A stretch of 64,000 bases of DNA from assembly GCA_026027325.1 (NCBI GenBank), contig JAMSLZ010000001.1, forward strand, positions 2,666,001 through 2,730,000, written 5' to 3'. The notes under the pieces are model-generated. The model made no database searches, had not been told where the DNA came from, and worked only from the letters and a program-made list of their open reading frames with translations. Positions 11,151 to 23,058 of the stretch are shown piece after piece (positions within the stretch are counted from its first letter, which is position 1; each line of letters opens with the position of its first letter). Position numbers and translations under genes: made by a program. Origin of the DNA: Actinomucor elegans. Taxonomy: Eukaryota; Mucoromycota; Mucoromycetes; Mucorales; Mucoraceae.

Positions 11151-12224
11151 ATGATATTTTTGTCAGTCTTGCAGATGGCAAAGATGTTTACTTTTTAATA
11201 ATAGAAAATCACGTGTTTTGAAATCACGCAGCCAATAGAATAATTGAATGTAACTTGAGGTAAGTACAGGACTTGGAAATATTTTATAAGATAAGAGATC
11301 ATGTTTATTTTGATGTGTTCTAAAAGCTATTTATACTATTTTGAATGTTATATGTTTGTTATAAATCATATGTTAAATTATACAATATATGACGATAAAA
11401 ATGCTTAATAATATATATATCATTGTGAATAGCGTGATAAACTTTATATGTCTTTTCGTCTCCTGACATTTTGTAAAATCGGTTTGAAATGCCTTTTCCT
11501 CTTTTGTGCCTTTTGGAGTCGTACTTCTAAATGCAGCGGAACTTCTTGCATTAATTCGTCTGGCGCGACATTTTGACACGGTGTGTGGAGAAGTTTAGGC
11601 TGCTAAACACTATTTAATCACAGCAGCCAATGAAATACTTTTATTTATATTGCCGCTACCAATGGAGTCGTATGTTTACCTTGTTCCTTACTGTGTAGAA
11701 ATATAAGAAAACCATTGGATAAGTTAAAGCTCAGTATATTATATAAATCAAATTATCAATTATCAATAAAAATCGAACCTTTATGTTATATCGAATATAA
11801 TAAAGACTGTAAAATAACCAGACTGATAAAACGAATTGATTTATTAAAGCATTAAAATGATGGGCTATTTATACAAAATTGAAGTTCGGATTTAACTTGA
11901 TATTATAGACGATTGAGTTAGTCAAAGACTGCGCTCATGGAGTTAACAAGGATTTAGAGTAATCCATTCTAGTACGACACTTTATGTTCGGTGATAGATA
12001 GTTTATGAAGGTTAGTTGCACTAAGCATTGATTTCCATATATCTCTTAACCGACGTTACAAAGCTGTCAAAGCACAAGCTGAGTATAAGCATTGTCGAAC
12101 ATTGACCTGATTGGTGACGGACACTGAACAAGTCATGTTTACAACAATGTTTGCTAAGTGTTGTGTGTACGTGTAGGTTGTGGTGAAATCCTCCACATAT
12201 AACAACAATTCTACATATATATTA
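11151..12224. other. AT-rich spacer, no gene recognised
   Basis: There is a 68-codon minus-strand frame at 11373-11579 with a basic N-terminal half, but it matches nothing I recognise and its second half is compositionally like the spacer. I do not call it a gene. Confidence 0.5.
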
Positions 12225-12728
12225 TGTTGTATTCCACCTACTATTTTGCATCGACATAATAGTAAGGAATCAACTGTTCATTTATGTCATACACGGACTC
12301 TATCTGATAACCCAATCAGATTAACGAGGCCTGCATAAATACAAGCGATGTGTCATCCTTAGAACTATTTTAGCCAATAATCCTTACAAGAAACACGCGG
12401 CATCATACTATCGAGTAGTATCGAGTGTATCTCAAGATAAGACCTGAATATCGAATAACGCGTGGGTTATACAATTACAACAATGCGTGGTTGAAAGGTT
12501 TATTAGTGGCTGCTGGGATTGGACTCCGTTGTACGGCCATGCGTGCTGATAGATTGAATGCTACACTATTAAGCTCTGATGAAATGTATATAAAGAAGAC
12601 TTGATTTTGAATTGTGAATAAACATTAGAATTAACTTTTACTATCAGGATAGCTGATTCCATTTACTGTCTATTCTTTTATTATTATATTTTAAATTATA
12701 TCCTTCGTCTTTAGCACCGGATATAACA
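12225..12728 (+). repeat. LTR-like repeat, copy B (pairs with 9580-10055)
   Basis: This is a 504-bp unit that begins TGTTGTATT and ends TATAACA, aligned with copy A over its length; copy A lacks about 40 bp near the 3' end. The short inverted ends (TGTT..AACA) are those of an LTR. The bases flanking the two ends (TATTA and GTCCG) do not match, so no target duplication is preserved. There is no adjacent gag-pol frame. Confidence 0.65.
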
Positions 12729-12900
12729 GTCCGTTCGGATAAGAATGCGCATGTTCCGTAGTTTTGGAAAGGTCTTCAAAGCGAGAAATGATCATTTACA
12801 TTCTGGTTCTTGGTAATAATGCTTTATACACTTCTGCAGCTATATATAAGGATATCTATACGATTTTATATCTGTACAGTATTCTCTTATTAATATAATC

Positions 12901-13259
12901 ATGAGCGTTTACAACAGTAAGTATCATAAAGTTAGAATAAATGAAATAGTTACTAACCAATCACTTGTTGGTTTTTAAGAATATTTAGTTATACTGTAGT
13001 ATGTATGAGAAATAGATAAGACGTAAAAAATGTTTTTACTGAGAGAAGGGTGATTATAATTATAATTGTTATTGAATTTATAGTGAAGAGTAGTATCACA
13101 GCCAAAGAAATATATATCAATTGCTTGTGTTACGAAACACTATCCATCAAAAGAGGGAGTTTTGAATCACCGTTGAAAAGGCAATTAATGCAGAGTGAAC
13201 ATAGATTAAAAAGACCTTTGATTGTTACTAAGAGACCATTTCCTTCATTTTCTATCTAG
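12901..13259 (+). CDS. Possible small two-exon gene, 39-residue basic protein (hypothetical)
   Basis: A TATA-like box (TATATATAAGG, about 12841) stands 60 bp before ATG 12901. Exon 1 is 12901-12916 followed by a GTAAGT donor; an acceptor AG at 13154-13155 joins it in frame to 13156-13259. The product is MSVYNRSFESPLKRQLMQSE followed by 19 more residues rich in Lys, Arg and Pro, ending at TAG. I do not recognise it. The intron of 239 nt is much longer than most here, and 221 of its bases are a copy of the repeat at 53075-53299. The evidence is a good donor, an in-frame joint and a TATA box only, so this could be a chance frame. A hairpin pairing AGACCATTT and AAATGGTCT spans the stop codon (about 13232-13299) and may act at the RNA 3' end. 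Confidence 0.35.
12919..13139 (+). repeat. Near-identical dispersed repeat, copy 1 (pairs with 53075-53299)
   Basis: This 221-bp stretch matches 53075-53299 in the same orientation at roughly 95 percent by eye: the differences are a four-base indel, an A-run length difference and about half a dozen substitutions. It contains a short hairpin (AACCAA..TTGGTT). Its left edge lies two bases inside the GTAAGT donor of the predicted intron at 12917 and its right edge 16 bases before the predicted acceptor. Confidence 0.9.
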
Positions 13260-13577
13260 CTTGTATCTCTTGTATTTATACTTCAAAGAAAATGGTCTTT
13301 TTAATATATATATGCAGAGTGCTATATGTGAACTTCACCATACATCAAATAAGAGATAAAAATAAAATAAAAATAAAAGGATCAATGTCCAAAAGATGCA
13401 TGCATATAGTCAAGTGATGAAGTAGAAAGCTACACTTTTTATTGTTAAAACTAAGAGGATATTATTTATGAAGAAACGCGGTCGTTATACCATATAAAAA
13501 TGAAGGAAGAGAAAAAAAAACTTCTGGCTAATCAGAGATAAGAACTATTACAATCCTTATTAATCAATTCATCTATA

Positions 13578-13926
13578 AAAAAGACCATTGATCTTTAGTT
13601 CTAGACTACTAGTATAATCTAAATCTTATGTATTAGCATACCAAGCAATTAGTGATCGACGTTAATCTTGATCAAGAGCAGGGAGCAATAATCCATAGCA
13701 TCATAGCATTTAAGTCGTAAATATAGAAAACAAAACCATGGATCAATTATACCCTATCCAACCACTAAGATACATTTGTTACTACAAATAATCTAAGCTA
13801 GAAAACATATCTAGATACAGAGTCGATTACATTACTAGAAAACTATCTTATCACCAATAAATTAGAAGTCTACTTGGCTTATCAAAAAATTGCTCTATTT
13901 GTATATTTTATAACTTACAAATGTTA
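13578..13926 (+). repeat. Interspersed repeat, copy 2 (pairs with 2745-3086)
   Basis: This copy aligns with 2745-3086, same orientation, over about 345 bp. The open frame from 13874 runs out of it and has no independent support. Confidence 0.8.
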
Positions 13927-14743
13927 CAAATGGGACAGAGTGGTAACAACAAATATCTCACTCAAAGTGCAATTGTCAAGTATCCTGTATAAAAAAATTA
14001 TTCTCGTAATTGATTCCGTACTTGAGATCCAAGATTACTATTATTGTTACTCAAACAGCTACATAAGATGACCAGTAGCTATATTTAAGTTACTGTACTT
14101 GCGAATAAGATAATAGAATGGTAGATAAACCTCAGATCGATTTCAACGGACATAATAACGATCTAATTTCTTTTGCCATGAATACTTTCATCTGATAGTA
14201 AAGGGTTCAATATGAATGTCATTTTCTTCTTTAAAAAGTCTGTTTTAGTTTATTCTATCTTATAATCAAACCTCTGAAGATGTGACGTTGAACTAGAATC
14301 GGCCGAAAGATTTATTGAGCATTTAAATCTTAGGTTAAAAGAAAAGCATGTATTTTAATGTTCATTACTGAAACATAGTAGGCTAGTCGTACTTCAGTTA
14401 AGTAACATTTTCAGCAGAGACAATATGTTATTTTGAACATATAGCGTAATAACCAGATGCGACAAAAGGCCGCATTCAATCTAGAGATGTCGAGTCGTTA
14501 AAAATGAGACAGCAGTTTTTGAATAGTATATCCTTAGACCCAGTTTCGCAAATTCTCCCTTTTGTGAGATATTAAGACAGCTTGTTTGGATGAAATTCAT
14601 AATAAATACAATATTACCATATTAGATAGAGTATGTCAATTTTTTTTTTTTACATTTTTTTGAGATATAATTTTTTTATCTTTATTTGGTCAATCGAAGA
14701 AATATTCAGCAAACATAGTACCATTAAGTTTTATACAAATTTT

Positions 14744-15005
14744 GTTAGACTAATAATAATTTTATTATAAAAAAAGGTCTTGGCGGGCATATGGTGCTAA
14801 TTAAGCACACATATACCAGCAGGCTAGATTAGAAAGGAAGTGGAGTTTAAAAATCCCTTTATGATTAAAGACCAAAAGACAGAAGAAGGAATGGAGTCAA
14901 CAGGGTACTGCCAGTTTAGCTATGTGAATTTTGGAGGGGGGAACCAATCTAAGAGGTGTGAGACTAAGGAAGATGGAGTATTTTATATCCTGCGTGACAC
15001 CTAAA
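14744..15005 (-). repeat. Three-copy element, copy beta (reverse orientation)
   Basis: Read on the minus strand, this stretch matches the copy at 9028-9268: ACCTCTTAGATTGGTT, then AGGGATTTTTAAACTCCAC, GTGTGCTTAATTAGCACCA and a TTATTATTAGTCTAACA end. The short coding remnant is frameshifted in this copy. Confidence 0.65.
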
Positions 15006-16216
15006 CTGGACGCATAGTAATAATAATAACATTTAAAAGAATATGAAATTGTTCGATATGCTATATCTATAAGCATTCCAATGCTATTGTACAGACAAAT
15101 TAATCACATTATATAATAGTAAAAATGTTATCCTATTATGATAACATATCAATAATAGCAATGGCAATAACAACAAAATATAGGAGTAATAGAAAAAAAA
15201 ATGACAATAGCAAAACTGAAAATAATTAAATAAAATATAAAGCATATAAAATATGCCGAGTTAAAGGCATCTAAAGAGCCTTACTCTATTTTTGAAGTAA
15301 AATCATCCACAGAAGATTTTGAAGATACCTACTGGTTTTTATATAGCGTTTATCTACAATGTTATTCAAGAGACTTTTAAAGCATGGCTCATAATGCAAC
15401 AACTTCATACCGTTGAAGATATAAATTGGCGTGTTTTTTTTTCTCCAATGGGTTGAGCAACTAAAATTAAGTAGAGATCATACGAGCATCACTTCGTATG
15501 ATCTGATCCCCAAATATGTGGTTTGAGAGTCAATTTGTGCAGCTTTCTGAATCACAATTCATAGAAGTGATAGCGCAGTATTATTATGGGTTATATAATC
15601 AATGATAAGTACTGCAAGATTGATATAATACACTTAAAAGAGAAAGGAGTATGGGTATCTGTTGTCTCACGAAATGAAAGGCACTCATATTAAAAATGCC
15701 AACAAATGATGGTATTAAGCGATTACTATATTTTACCAACAAAGACACAAGTAACTTTTCTATACCTTAAATGCAATACACAGATGCACAACTAATCTTG
15801 AAATGTTACATGTTAATCGACAGCAGAATATTTAGCAATATGAAAAGACCTCATTAGTACATACTCAATACACCGCCACATTGAACCTCTGTGTTTCTTA
15901 GAAATCTATGATACATATAATAATGCATATCATTTATCTTATTACATAACTCAAAGATGCACACTGCATGATTACAAGTACAGTAATTAGAGGTTATGCA
16001 TCCAGCATTTTTACGATTAACATGGATTCACTTCAATAATTTAGTTATATACACGCAAAATAAGTCGCTTATACTTGGTTGCTTTAATATGATTAGTGAA
16101 GCATACAGCATAAATTCAATGTGATGGTATATTCTACATAATAAAAGAAAGAGTTTAAAGATAGTGGGGTGCATAGTTTCTAAGTCATAATCTATTTACA
16201 TAGTGTTTGTATAATT

Positions 16217-18056
16217 TTAAATGTTGATGATTCGTTTGATTTTGTTGCATTCTTCCAAATGGTTTCCTCGATACTTGATAAGGTATTCCCCATTGTCTCT
16301 GAATGTAACTGTTTTGTTTACAGGACAGCCCTATGAATGAATGGACTTGTTTAGCAATAAACAAACAAGAAAAGCGCTCTTTGTTGGCACTTACCACGAT
16401 GCTATTGGAGCATTTATAGTAGATGCTTTTCTGGCCCGTGCTTTTATGTATCGTGTTTCCATTGTTTTTCCACACGTAGTCATCGTTATACGGAAACTCT
16501 TTAGTCTCAATGATCATGGTGATTGCCTGCATTTCTCTTCGTCTTCTTCTAGGTCTATTTGATAAGCTTGATGTAACCTGAGGATTTGGACGATTTGGCG
16601 GTAAAAGAAGTTTCTTGGTGGATGATTCCTCAACTACTGCGTTCGAAGATAGATTATTGTTATTGGCATCGACAGGCTTTCTTTTTTGAAGTGGGGGTAC
16701 ATGTAGAATCGTGCCATCATCTAGAGTCATACCACTTGCTTGTGCGTTAAGCTCTCCAGCATTCTCCAGAGACGCTTGACTATATGAACCATTAATCTAT
16801 CGGCAATTCATTTTTTATACTACTATACCTTGAAGCACTTGAATTGTTATCGAAAGGAAGTGTCTCCATAATTGATGTTTCAAAAGAATCCAAGGTGGAT
16901 AGAGAACGATATTTCCCATTACGGCATTCGTTTGATAGTATATTGGTCGAAACTATGGGCTGTGAAGTTACTTGTGCAAGGTTTCGAGTTGGATCATTCG
17001 AGGTATTTGACTTGAATGACATGCTTATTGGTGGCAAAGTATTTGTGGGCAAGCTGCAGTTCGTAAGCACATTTTTTCCATACGACTGATAGGGGGTTAT
17101 TTGCTGGTAATTGCTTGAGGTTCGTCGTGAATTGAGATAATCCAAGGACTGCAATTGACGAACAGGTTCTTCTGACGATGGTTTTCTTTTTACAAGTGTT
17201 GTCGGTGATTCCAACGTATATATTTGATTTAAACTACCATGTCTTTTTCGCTGAGGTTCAGATGACAAATTAGGTTGAGCCGGGGAGAGGTAGGACGAAG
17301 AAGAAATATGAGCCACGTCTTTGACTGGCTGTTGCGAATAACTAAGGTCTTCTTCTCTTGCTCTTTTCGGTATTGATTCTCTAATACTATCGTTTTGCAG
17401 TGCTAGTCGTGGTATATATAAAGCCAAATTGGAATGTGATTCATCAGTACTTTGCTTCGATTTGCCTTTATCTAGAGTAGATTCAGAAAGGTTCAGTTCT
17501 CTAGCTGGTGATGTATCCTTTCTATCATCACAGGCACGGCAAGACTGTTCTTTTGATAGCAAAATGAATGTCAATATAAACTAATAGAAAGTTTAATGAC
17601 AAGGTACCTTTCTTTAAGATAAGATATTCTAATTCCTTTTGCTTCAGTTTAGCTTCTTCAGTTTTTCGTCTATCTTCCTCTAGTTTACTAGATAATACAA
17701 GCTCAAGTAGGTCAGGGTGGTTTCCATAACGTTGTATGATCTCATGAAGGTCAAAGGTTTCGACTGATTTTTGATTAACCATATCATTTCTCATCTGCGT
17801 ACTGCTTGGCTGCGGTTCAAGTAGTCTATCTTCAAATATTGTTTCAGATAAGTTGGTATCATTTCTACTATAATTTTGGTATTTGAATTTGATGCTACTA
17901 TTGCAATCGAAGAGAAAAGTGCCTAAAGATTCAGAATTAATCAGGAGACGTAAGGTTTAGTTGAGACGAAAGCGAACCTTCGGTTCCTGTCAAACTATTA
18001 TATGAGATGTGTTGTACGCTATTAGATGCTATGCTTGTAGAAGGACTCGTTTTCAT
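16217..18056 (-). CDS. Putative transcriptional regulator with C-terminal WRKY/FLYWCH-like zinc module
   Basis: Five exons on the minus strand: 17978-18056, 17608-17922, 16829-17549, 16395-16779 and 16217-16330, giving 537 residues. Most of the protein is low-complexity and Ser-rich, with a charged helix at about residues 108-131 (LEEDRRKTEEAKLKQKELEY) and basic patches. The C-terminal 90 residues are ordered: KEFPYNDDYVWKNNGN, STGQKSIYYKC, GCPVNKTVTF, YLIKYRGNHLEEC. The W..NG..K..YYKC..GC..H pattern resembles the WRKY-GCM1/FLYWCH zinc-binding superfamily, with Cys, Cys, His, Cys as likely ligands. These domains bind DNA in transcription factors and in MULE transposases. This is inference from pattern; I know no named orthologue. 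The first intron has an atypical donor, GTTCGC. The 49-nt third intron was placed by frame at TATAG, skipping a nearer AG that would make it only 32 nt. Nuclear action is likely. Confidence 0.6.
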
Positions 18057-20885
18057 TGCAAATAGTCAATGAAAAACCGTTCTTTAAAAAAAGAAAAGAA
18101 GTAAAGACGGAGAAGAAGAAGGCTGAAATATAAAAAAAGTTAAAAATAATCTTTTTTATGCTGGCAAAACTTGTTTTGATGGGATACAAGCCAATGATTT
18201 GAATGATCAATCAGTATGAATGTCTTCACCCTTTGTAAAACATTAAGCTGCCGGGTTCCATCACATTTGGGCACGTATAAAGATCATATCCGGACTCCGG
18301 ATTTACACTTTAATGAGTATAATGTCAATGGCGTGTTTCAGCTAGATATAAAGCCGCCTATCATATTGCTAATAAGATGGCGTAATATATTGGTTCGTTT
18401 ACTCAAATATTGATTACACAGGTTTTCTCACAAAAAAAAAGAGCCGAGCGCAACGGTTATAATCTGATCTGGTTACCAATGGCCAACATTGAACCACCGC
18501 AATGTATAATTGTTAGTGTTATGTGTAGTAATGAATGCATACAAAAGAAAGAGGCATGCAATAAAAGATACTTTTTTAATTTAAATAAAAGCAAGTGTCA
18601 CAAACGCTTAAAGCTTTAGTAACGATGTCCTATCTCGGTCGAAAGGCTATAACACGCCGCCTTTTTACTCATCTTTAAACTGGGCTTTAATCTTTACAAG
18701 GGCTAGAATCAAATAGCAGTAGACCAGGTTCTTTTAACAAAATTCTTACCCAACTAACTGAATTGTACCGTGTATATACTAGGTATATTTAATTACCCTG
18801 GTTCAAAAAAATAGGGACTAAAGGGTTCTTCGGGAATTCAAAGTAGACTATTTTATTCAATTATTGGGAAATTGATTGCTTAATGACAATTGCTTACAAA
18901 GCGTAATATTTTAATATTAAACAAATACTTCATCGAGTCTTGGAGCCTTACACTTTATTCCAGTAGATATAGAGTATATATTATGGTGACTTTCTGAACA
19001 TTTAGCTCAGGCGAATAGCCTTTTTTCAAAAGGCAAAGCTGGAAAGATGGTTACCGAAATCCGAATATTCGAGACATTGTCACACGTTGAATTAACGAGC
19101 CATCCCCACTTCCTACCAGATTATCCTTCGGCTGTCTGTGGTAGATCTTTCTGGCACAGCAATAATGTGGCTTTTATGAGGACAATGCGTTCATAGTGTA
19201 ACATTTCAACTCTTCTTTAAACTGTATTGACGAATAGCAGAAGGTTCTTAAATTCCAATCGTTTTGAGGAACAGAGGAAGTAAAATTAACAGGTGCAATA
19301 TTTTTGAAACCGCATGTCCCCGGAAAGTGCTTGAGAGCTGCGTCCATAGATAAGTTTTGTCCATTTTTTCATTTTGATAAAATCATATCTGACTAAAAAA
19401 ATTAGAATTGCAATATCATCAATTTCGAGGCAAAACTACAGTTTTTGAATAATATATAGAGCGGTATCTAGCCTTTTTAATGAATCAACTTTCAAAGCTA
19501 TGTTTCAACGCAGAAGGTTGGATGATGAGTACCAAAACTCTTGGACGCAATTTCCATTGGCCATGGAGCTTTGAAATTCGAACATATGTGCCAAAATATT
19601 AAAAATTTTAAAATCGTACTGGTTCAACCTCGAAATTTCATACTATAAAACATAACATTTCATATGAAATTATTTGCACGACAGTATAAAGTGGGAAACA
19701 AGAACCATAAAGTTTTGCAATTTATTATTTTACACTATGAAGGACAATTCTCTTTTCTATTTCCTTAAGAAAGTTATATTATTTGAAAAAAAAAAATAGC
19801 TTTAATTTATATTAAATTGTTAAAGCATATATATGCATTATCTTTTTTGTAACTATGATATTTATGCGTTGATGCAATTTCTGGGCCGTAAAATTCCATA
19901 TCAATTTAAATCTCCAGAGTGATGCATTAAATGGCGTGTTGGCTTTAGTTATCCAATAGCGCTATACAGCAGTTATGGATAGTATATTCGAACATTTCCA
20001 CAATCCTATTCAACCACTACCTTACCTGTGATTATTATCCAATAATAGTAATGTTTCCTAAATTGTGTCCTGTCGCGGACATAGTTGTGGCCTTCTTACC
20101 TGTAGATAAAGAAGCGCTCCAATTATCGCCAATTCAATAGGCTAATAGGTAAAAAGTTCACGAGTACCACTCAAATAGGATCTTAAAATGAAATGATCTT
20201 TATCGATATAAAGTTCCTTATGCTGCCTACTGCACCTCTAGGAGAGAGTATGCTGCTGCTGTTAAAAATGTGCAGACTACTAATCCAGTTGTCCAAATGT
20301 TTCGTTCAAGAGATAATAACAAATAGGCTCATATAGATGGATAGTTTCATGGATATGTTATCATGTAGACCATTCATATGCTGCTTATAGCAAGAGTTTT
20401 TTTTTTGTTTATTTTACTTGATAGAAGCCAAAATTAACCTCTGAGTATCATAGACGCTAATACTATACCATATTGACCGAAATCACTGAATAAAAACTCT
20501 CAGAAAGAAAATATATCACAAACTCTGCTATAAATGAGTCATTAGTTTATCAGACAATCGTTGCCCATACTAAACAAATATCGTTTTAGTAACTGAAAAT
20601 ATCAGAGAAAGAGGATACTGAAACTCCTAATTTACGTCAGATTATCTTAATCTTCAGCAATCTATGTCAAAATAAAGCTGCTTGCTTAGAGTGTAGCTCA
20701 AATAATACTTCGCAAAATAGGAAAAGAGAACAACTAAGAGCATATTATTTTACAAAAGTGCGTATAATGTTTATTGGGCATTTCGCTTAGCGTTTGATGA
20801 AAATGATAGGGCATAAAGAAGTAGTAGCAATGGAGAGATTTCAAGGTATGGCAATCAAGCCTTTTTTTTTTTTCAAAAAGCTTAT
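18057..20885. other. Intergenic region, nothing recognised
   Basis: About 2.8 kb. Plus-strand frames of 60-70 codons at 18216-18619 are not supported by composition or motifs. No tRNA, repeat pair or transposon trace was recognised apart from T- and A-runs. Confidence 0.5.
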
Positions 20886-21430
20886 TTAGTTCTCATTTTC
20901 ATAATATTTCTTGACTTGTTCCTCAGCGTGTCTCTTGGCTTTTTGCTTATCAAGGTAGTCGAGGCCCTTGGTTTCAATCCTATGAAGAATACAGGTCAGC
21001 TATGATACACAATAGGATGCATTGATCACGATACTCACAACTTGTCCAAGGCACCACCGGCAAAACCAGCAAGGATAGCCATAGCAGTAGCATGGTCATT
21101 AGGCTTACTATCATAAAAGTATGTATTCAGTTTAATTCCTACAACTGATTCTTTTTTTTATAGATACTTACCCCTCTTTTTCACAATGCTTGTTGTAGGC
21201 CCTAATGGCTTCAAAAGAGGCTACAAAGCATTTTAGCATAAATGTACCATATCACAGTATTTGCTTACCAGCGCCAGCGATGAGTTCGTGGCTCAAAGAA
21301 CCTTTGTGCTCCTCAGGAATATTATTAACTTGAGAATGGTGTTCGCTGAATTGATCAAAGAGGCTCCTAAGGGAGGCATGCATGAGATACTTGGTTTGCA
21401 TAGCTTAGTAGCTTGCCTTGTTACTTACAT
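20886..21430 (-). CDS. DUF3759 / CipC-like small protein
   Basis: Coding exons on the minus strand: 21429-21430 (only A and T of the start codon), 21269-21366, 21172-21220, 21039-21107 and 20886-20979, giving 103 residues beginning MSLFDQF. The family pattern is visible: LSHELIAGAASFEAIRAYNKH, then AMAILAGFAGGALDKLIETK, GLDYLDKQKAKRHAEEQ. CipC (concanamycin-induced protein) homologues are small cytosolic fungal proteins of unknown function, often stress- or biotroph-induced. The start codon is formed by splicing: CAT is followed by the donor GTAAGT (21428) and the acceptor CTTAG is followed by GAGCC, so AT joins G. The alternative start within that intron (ATG at about 21392) would add 14 residues unlike the family. 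A TATAAAA box lies near 21505 on the minus strand. Confidence 0.8.
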
Positions 21431-23058
21431 GATAATGAAGAGTATCTATCTAATTGAGTAGTTTAAAGAAAAGAACACTGTTTGCGTGTTCAAGTCAACT
21501 CATTTTATAGTCTCAAATTACGCGGATTGATGGGTGAAAGTTTTCATTAAGCTTCTGCTGAGTATGTTGTCTATCATCTTGGCATATCTTTCAGCTTAGA
21601 AAATTAGTCCTATTATCATATCAGCTTTAAAAAGAAGACACATCGATTGGCCACCGGTTAAGCGGAATAAGCTTTAGCGTCTAAGTCACTTATTTCATCT
21701 GCCTTTTTAAAACAGATATCCGTTTATCTTTCAGGAACCATTAAAATGTGGCTGATACTAGTAATAAATAATACTTTAGTCAAACATAAATAATAAGATA
21801 TAATGCCACACATTTGTTGCTATTAAATAAACTTTCAGATGTTTGCCGTGTTTCATTAAGGCATGCAAAAATACATAAACCCCGTGTTCCTATACAAAGA
21901 CACTCAGTAAAAAATATGACTCTACAACACTGTCGGAAGTTTTGTATTCAGGTAACCCAGTTTACTTTAACTAATATGGAGAAATTACGTCTATTAGGCT
22001 AGATCTTATTTCAAGATAACGAAAGAATGAGTCTTTCTCATACCAAAATCTCTGAAGGATGGTTATAGAGCGTACGTGTTATTTGCTTGTACTTAATTCG
22101 GCCGTAAGGTCGTCAAATCACTTCACCCAATCGAGTTTGATACTAAATAGCACATTGATGAAACATAATTACTGCTCTAACAGTTGCAAGGATGCTTATG
22201 TCATCATACATTTTAAGCTCAGGTAAATGGGATAAGGTATACCATACATTTTCTGTAACTTTATTGAGCTAGAAAGCGTTTTTCCCTCTCTGAGGCATTT
22301 TTGTTTAAAGTTTACTCGCAGATGAAACTATCGAAATAATAAATGCCGTGTAACGGGTAGGCTTGAAGAACAATACACATAGCAAAATATATGTATATAT
22401 ATATATATATATATATCCCCAGAGATGCATTTTTTGTTCTGCCATGAGTTTTTGAAAGAGGCTAGGTTCTAGAATACGATTTTCAAGACGCGAAAGCCTT
22501 CATTAAAAGACCAAATCTATCAATAAATCCCGTTTATAGGTGTGAGAGTACTCATTTCACCGAACGATCGGGTGTTCAAGGACATGGTTGTCCAAGAAAT
22601 AGTTCCGTGGAATAAAATTTGTACTCCACTTTTTATTATTTACAGCGTGGAACTAATTGAATGCAGCATCGTACCATTGATTTAGGTATTAACAACGTGC
22701 ATGAGCCATGGATTATGCTTGAAATCCATTTGTGTGTAACTGTCTGTGAACAGAGATATAGTTTTGAAAGTTACAAATCAAGATCAAGTCATTAACAATC
22801 GGGATTTACACGTCTATTTTTTTTTAAACCAGGATCAAGTTACGTTGATTAAGTATAAAACAAATCCAAAGAAAAGAAATAGTAATATGTATGCCAGATC
22901 AAAATAAAACAATTAATAGCAGTAGTTTGTTCAGAGAAATTAAAGTGATAATTAATTAGCGTGAAATAAGAATAATAAAGAGTAAAGTGTATATTAGCAA
23001 TAACATCTAGTTACTGTAAATAGGTACAAAAGTAATAGGGTGCATTTAAATGAGATAA
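21431..23058. other. Intergenic region with (TA)n microsatellite
   Basis: About 1.6 kb, with a TA run at about 22389-22415. Short frames at 21814-22002 lack support. No RNA gene was seen. Confidence 0.5.

Larger units (their letters stand above)
13260..16216. other. Repeat-bearing intergenic region
   Basis: Nearly 3 kb with no convincing gene. It holds the second copy of the 345-bp repeat (13578-13926), a likely minus-strand copy of the short palindromic family at about 14278-14335, and the reverse-oriented copy beta of the three-copy element (14744-15005). The remainder is A/T-rich with dense stops. Confidence 0.6.

Noticed and set aside
16795..16828. A 32-nt intron ending at the nearer AG in the WRKY-like gene
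   Set aside because: Too short for a spliceosomal intron and it breaks the frame; the next AG at 16780-16781 gives 49 nt and restores the frame.
18216..18619. Two plus-strand frames of 65-69 codons
   Set aside because: No motif, no splice partner and composition like the surrounding spacer.
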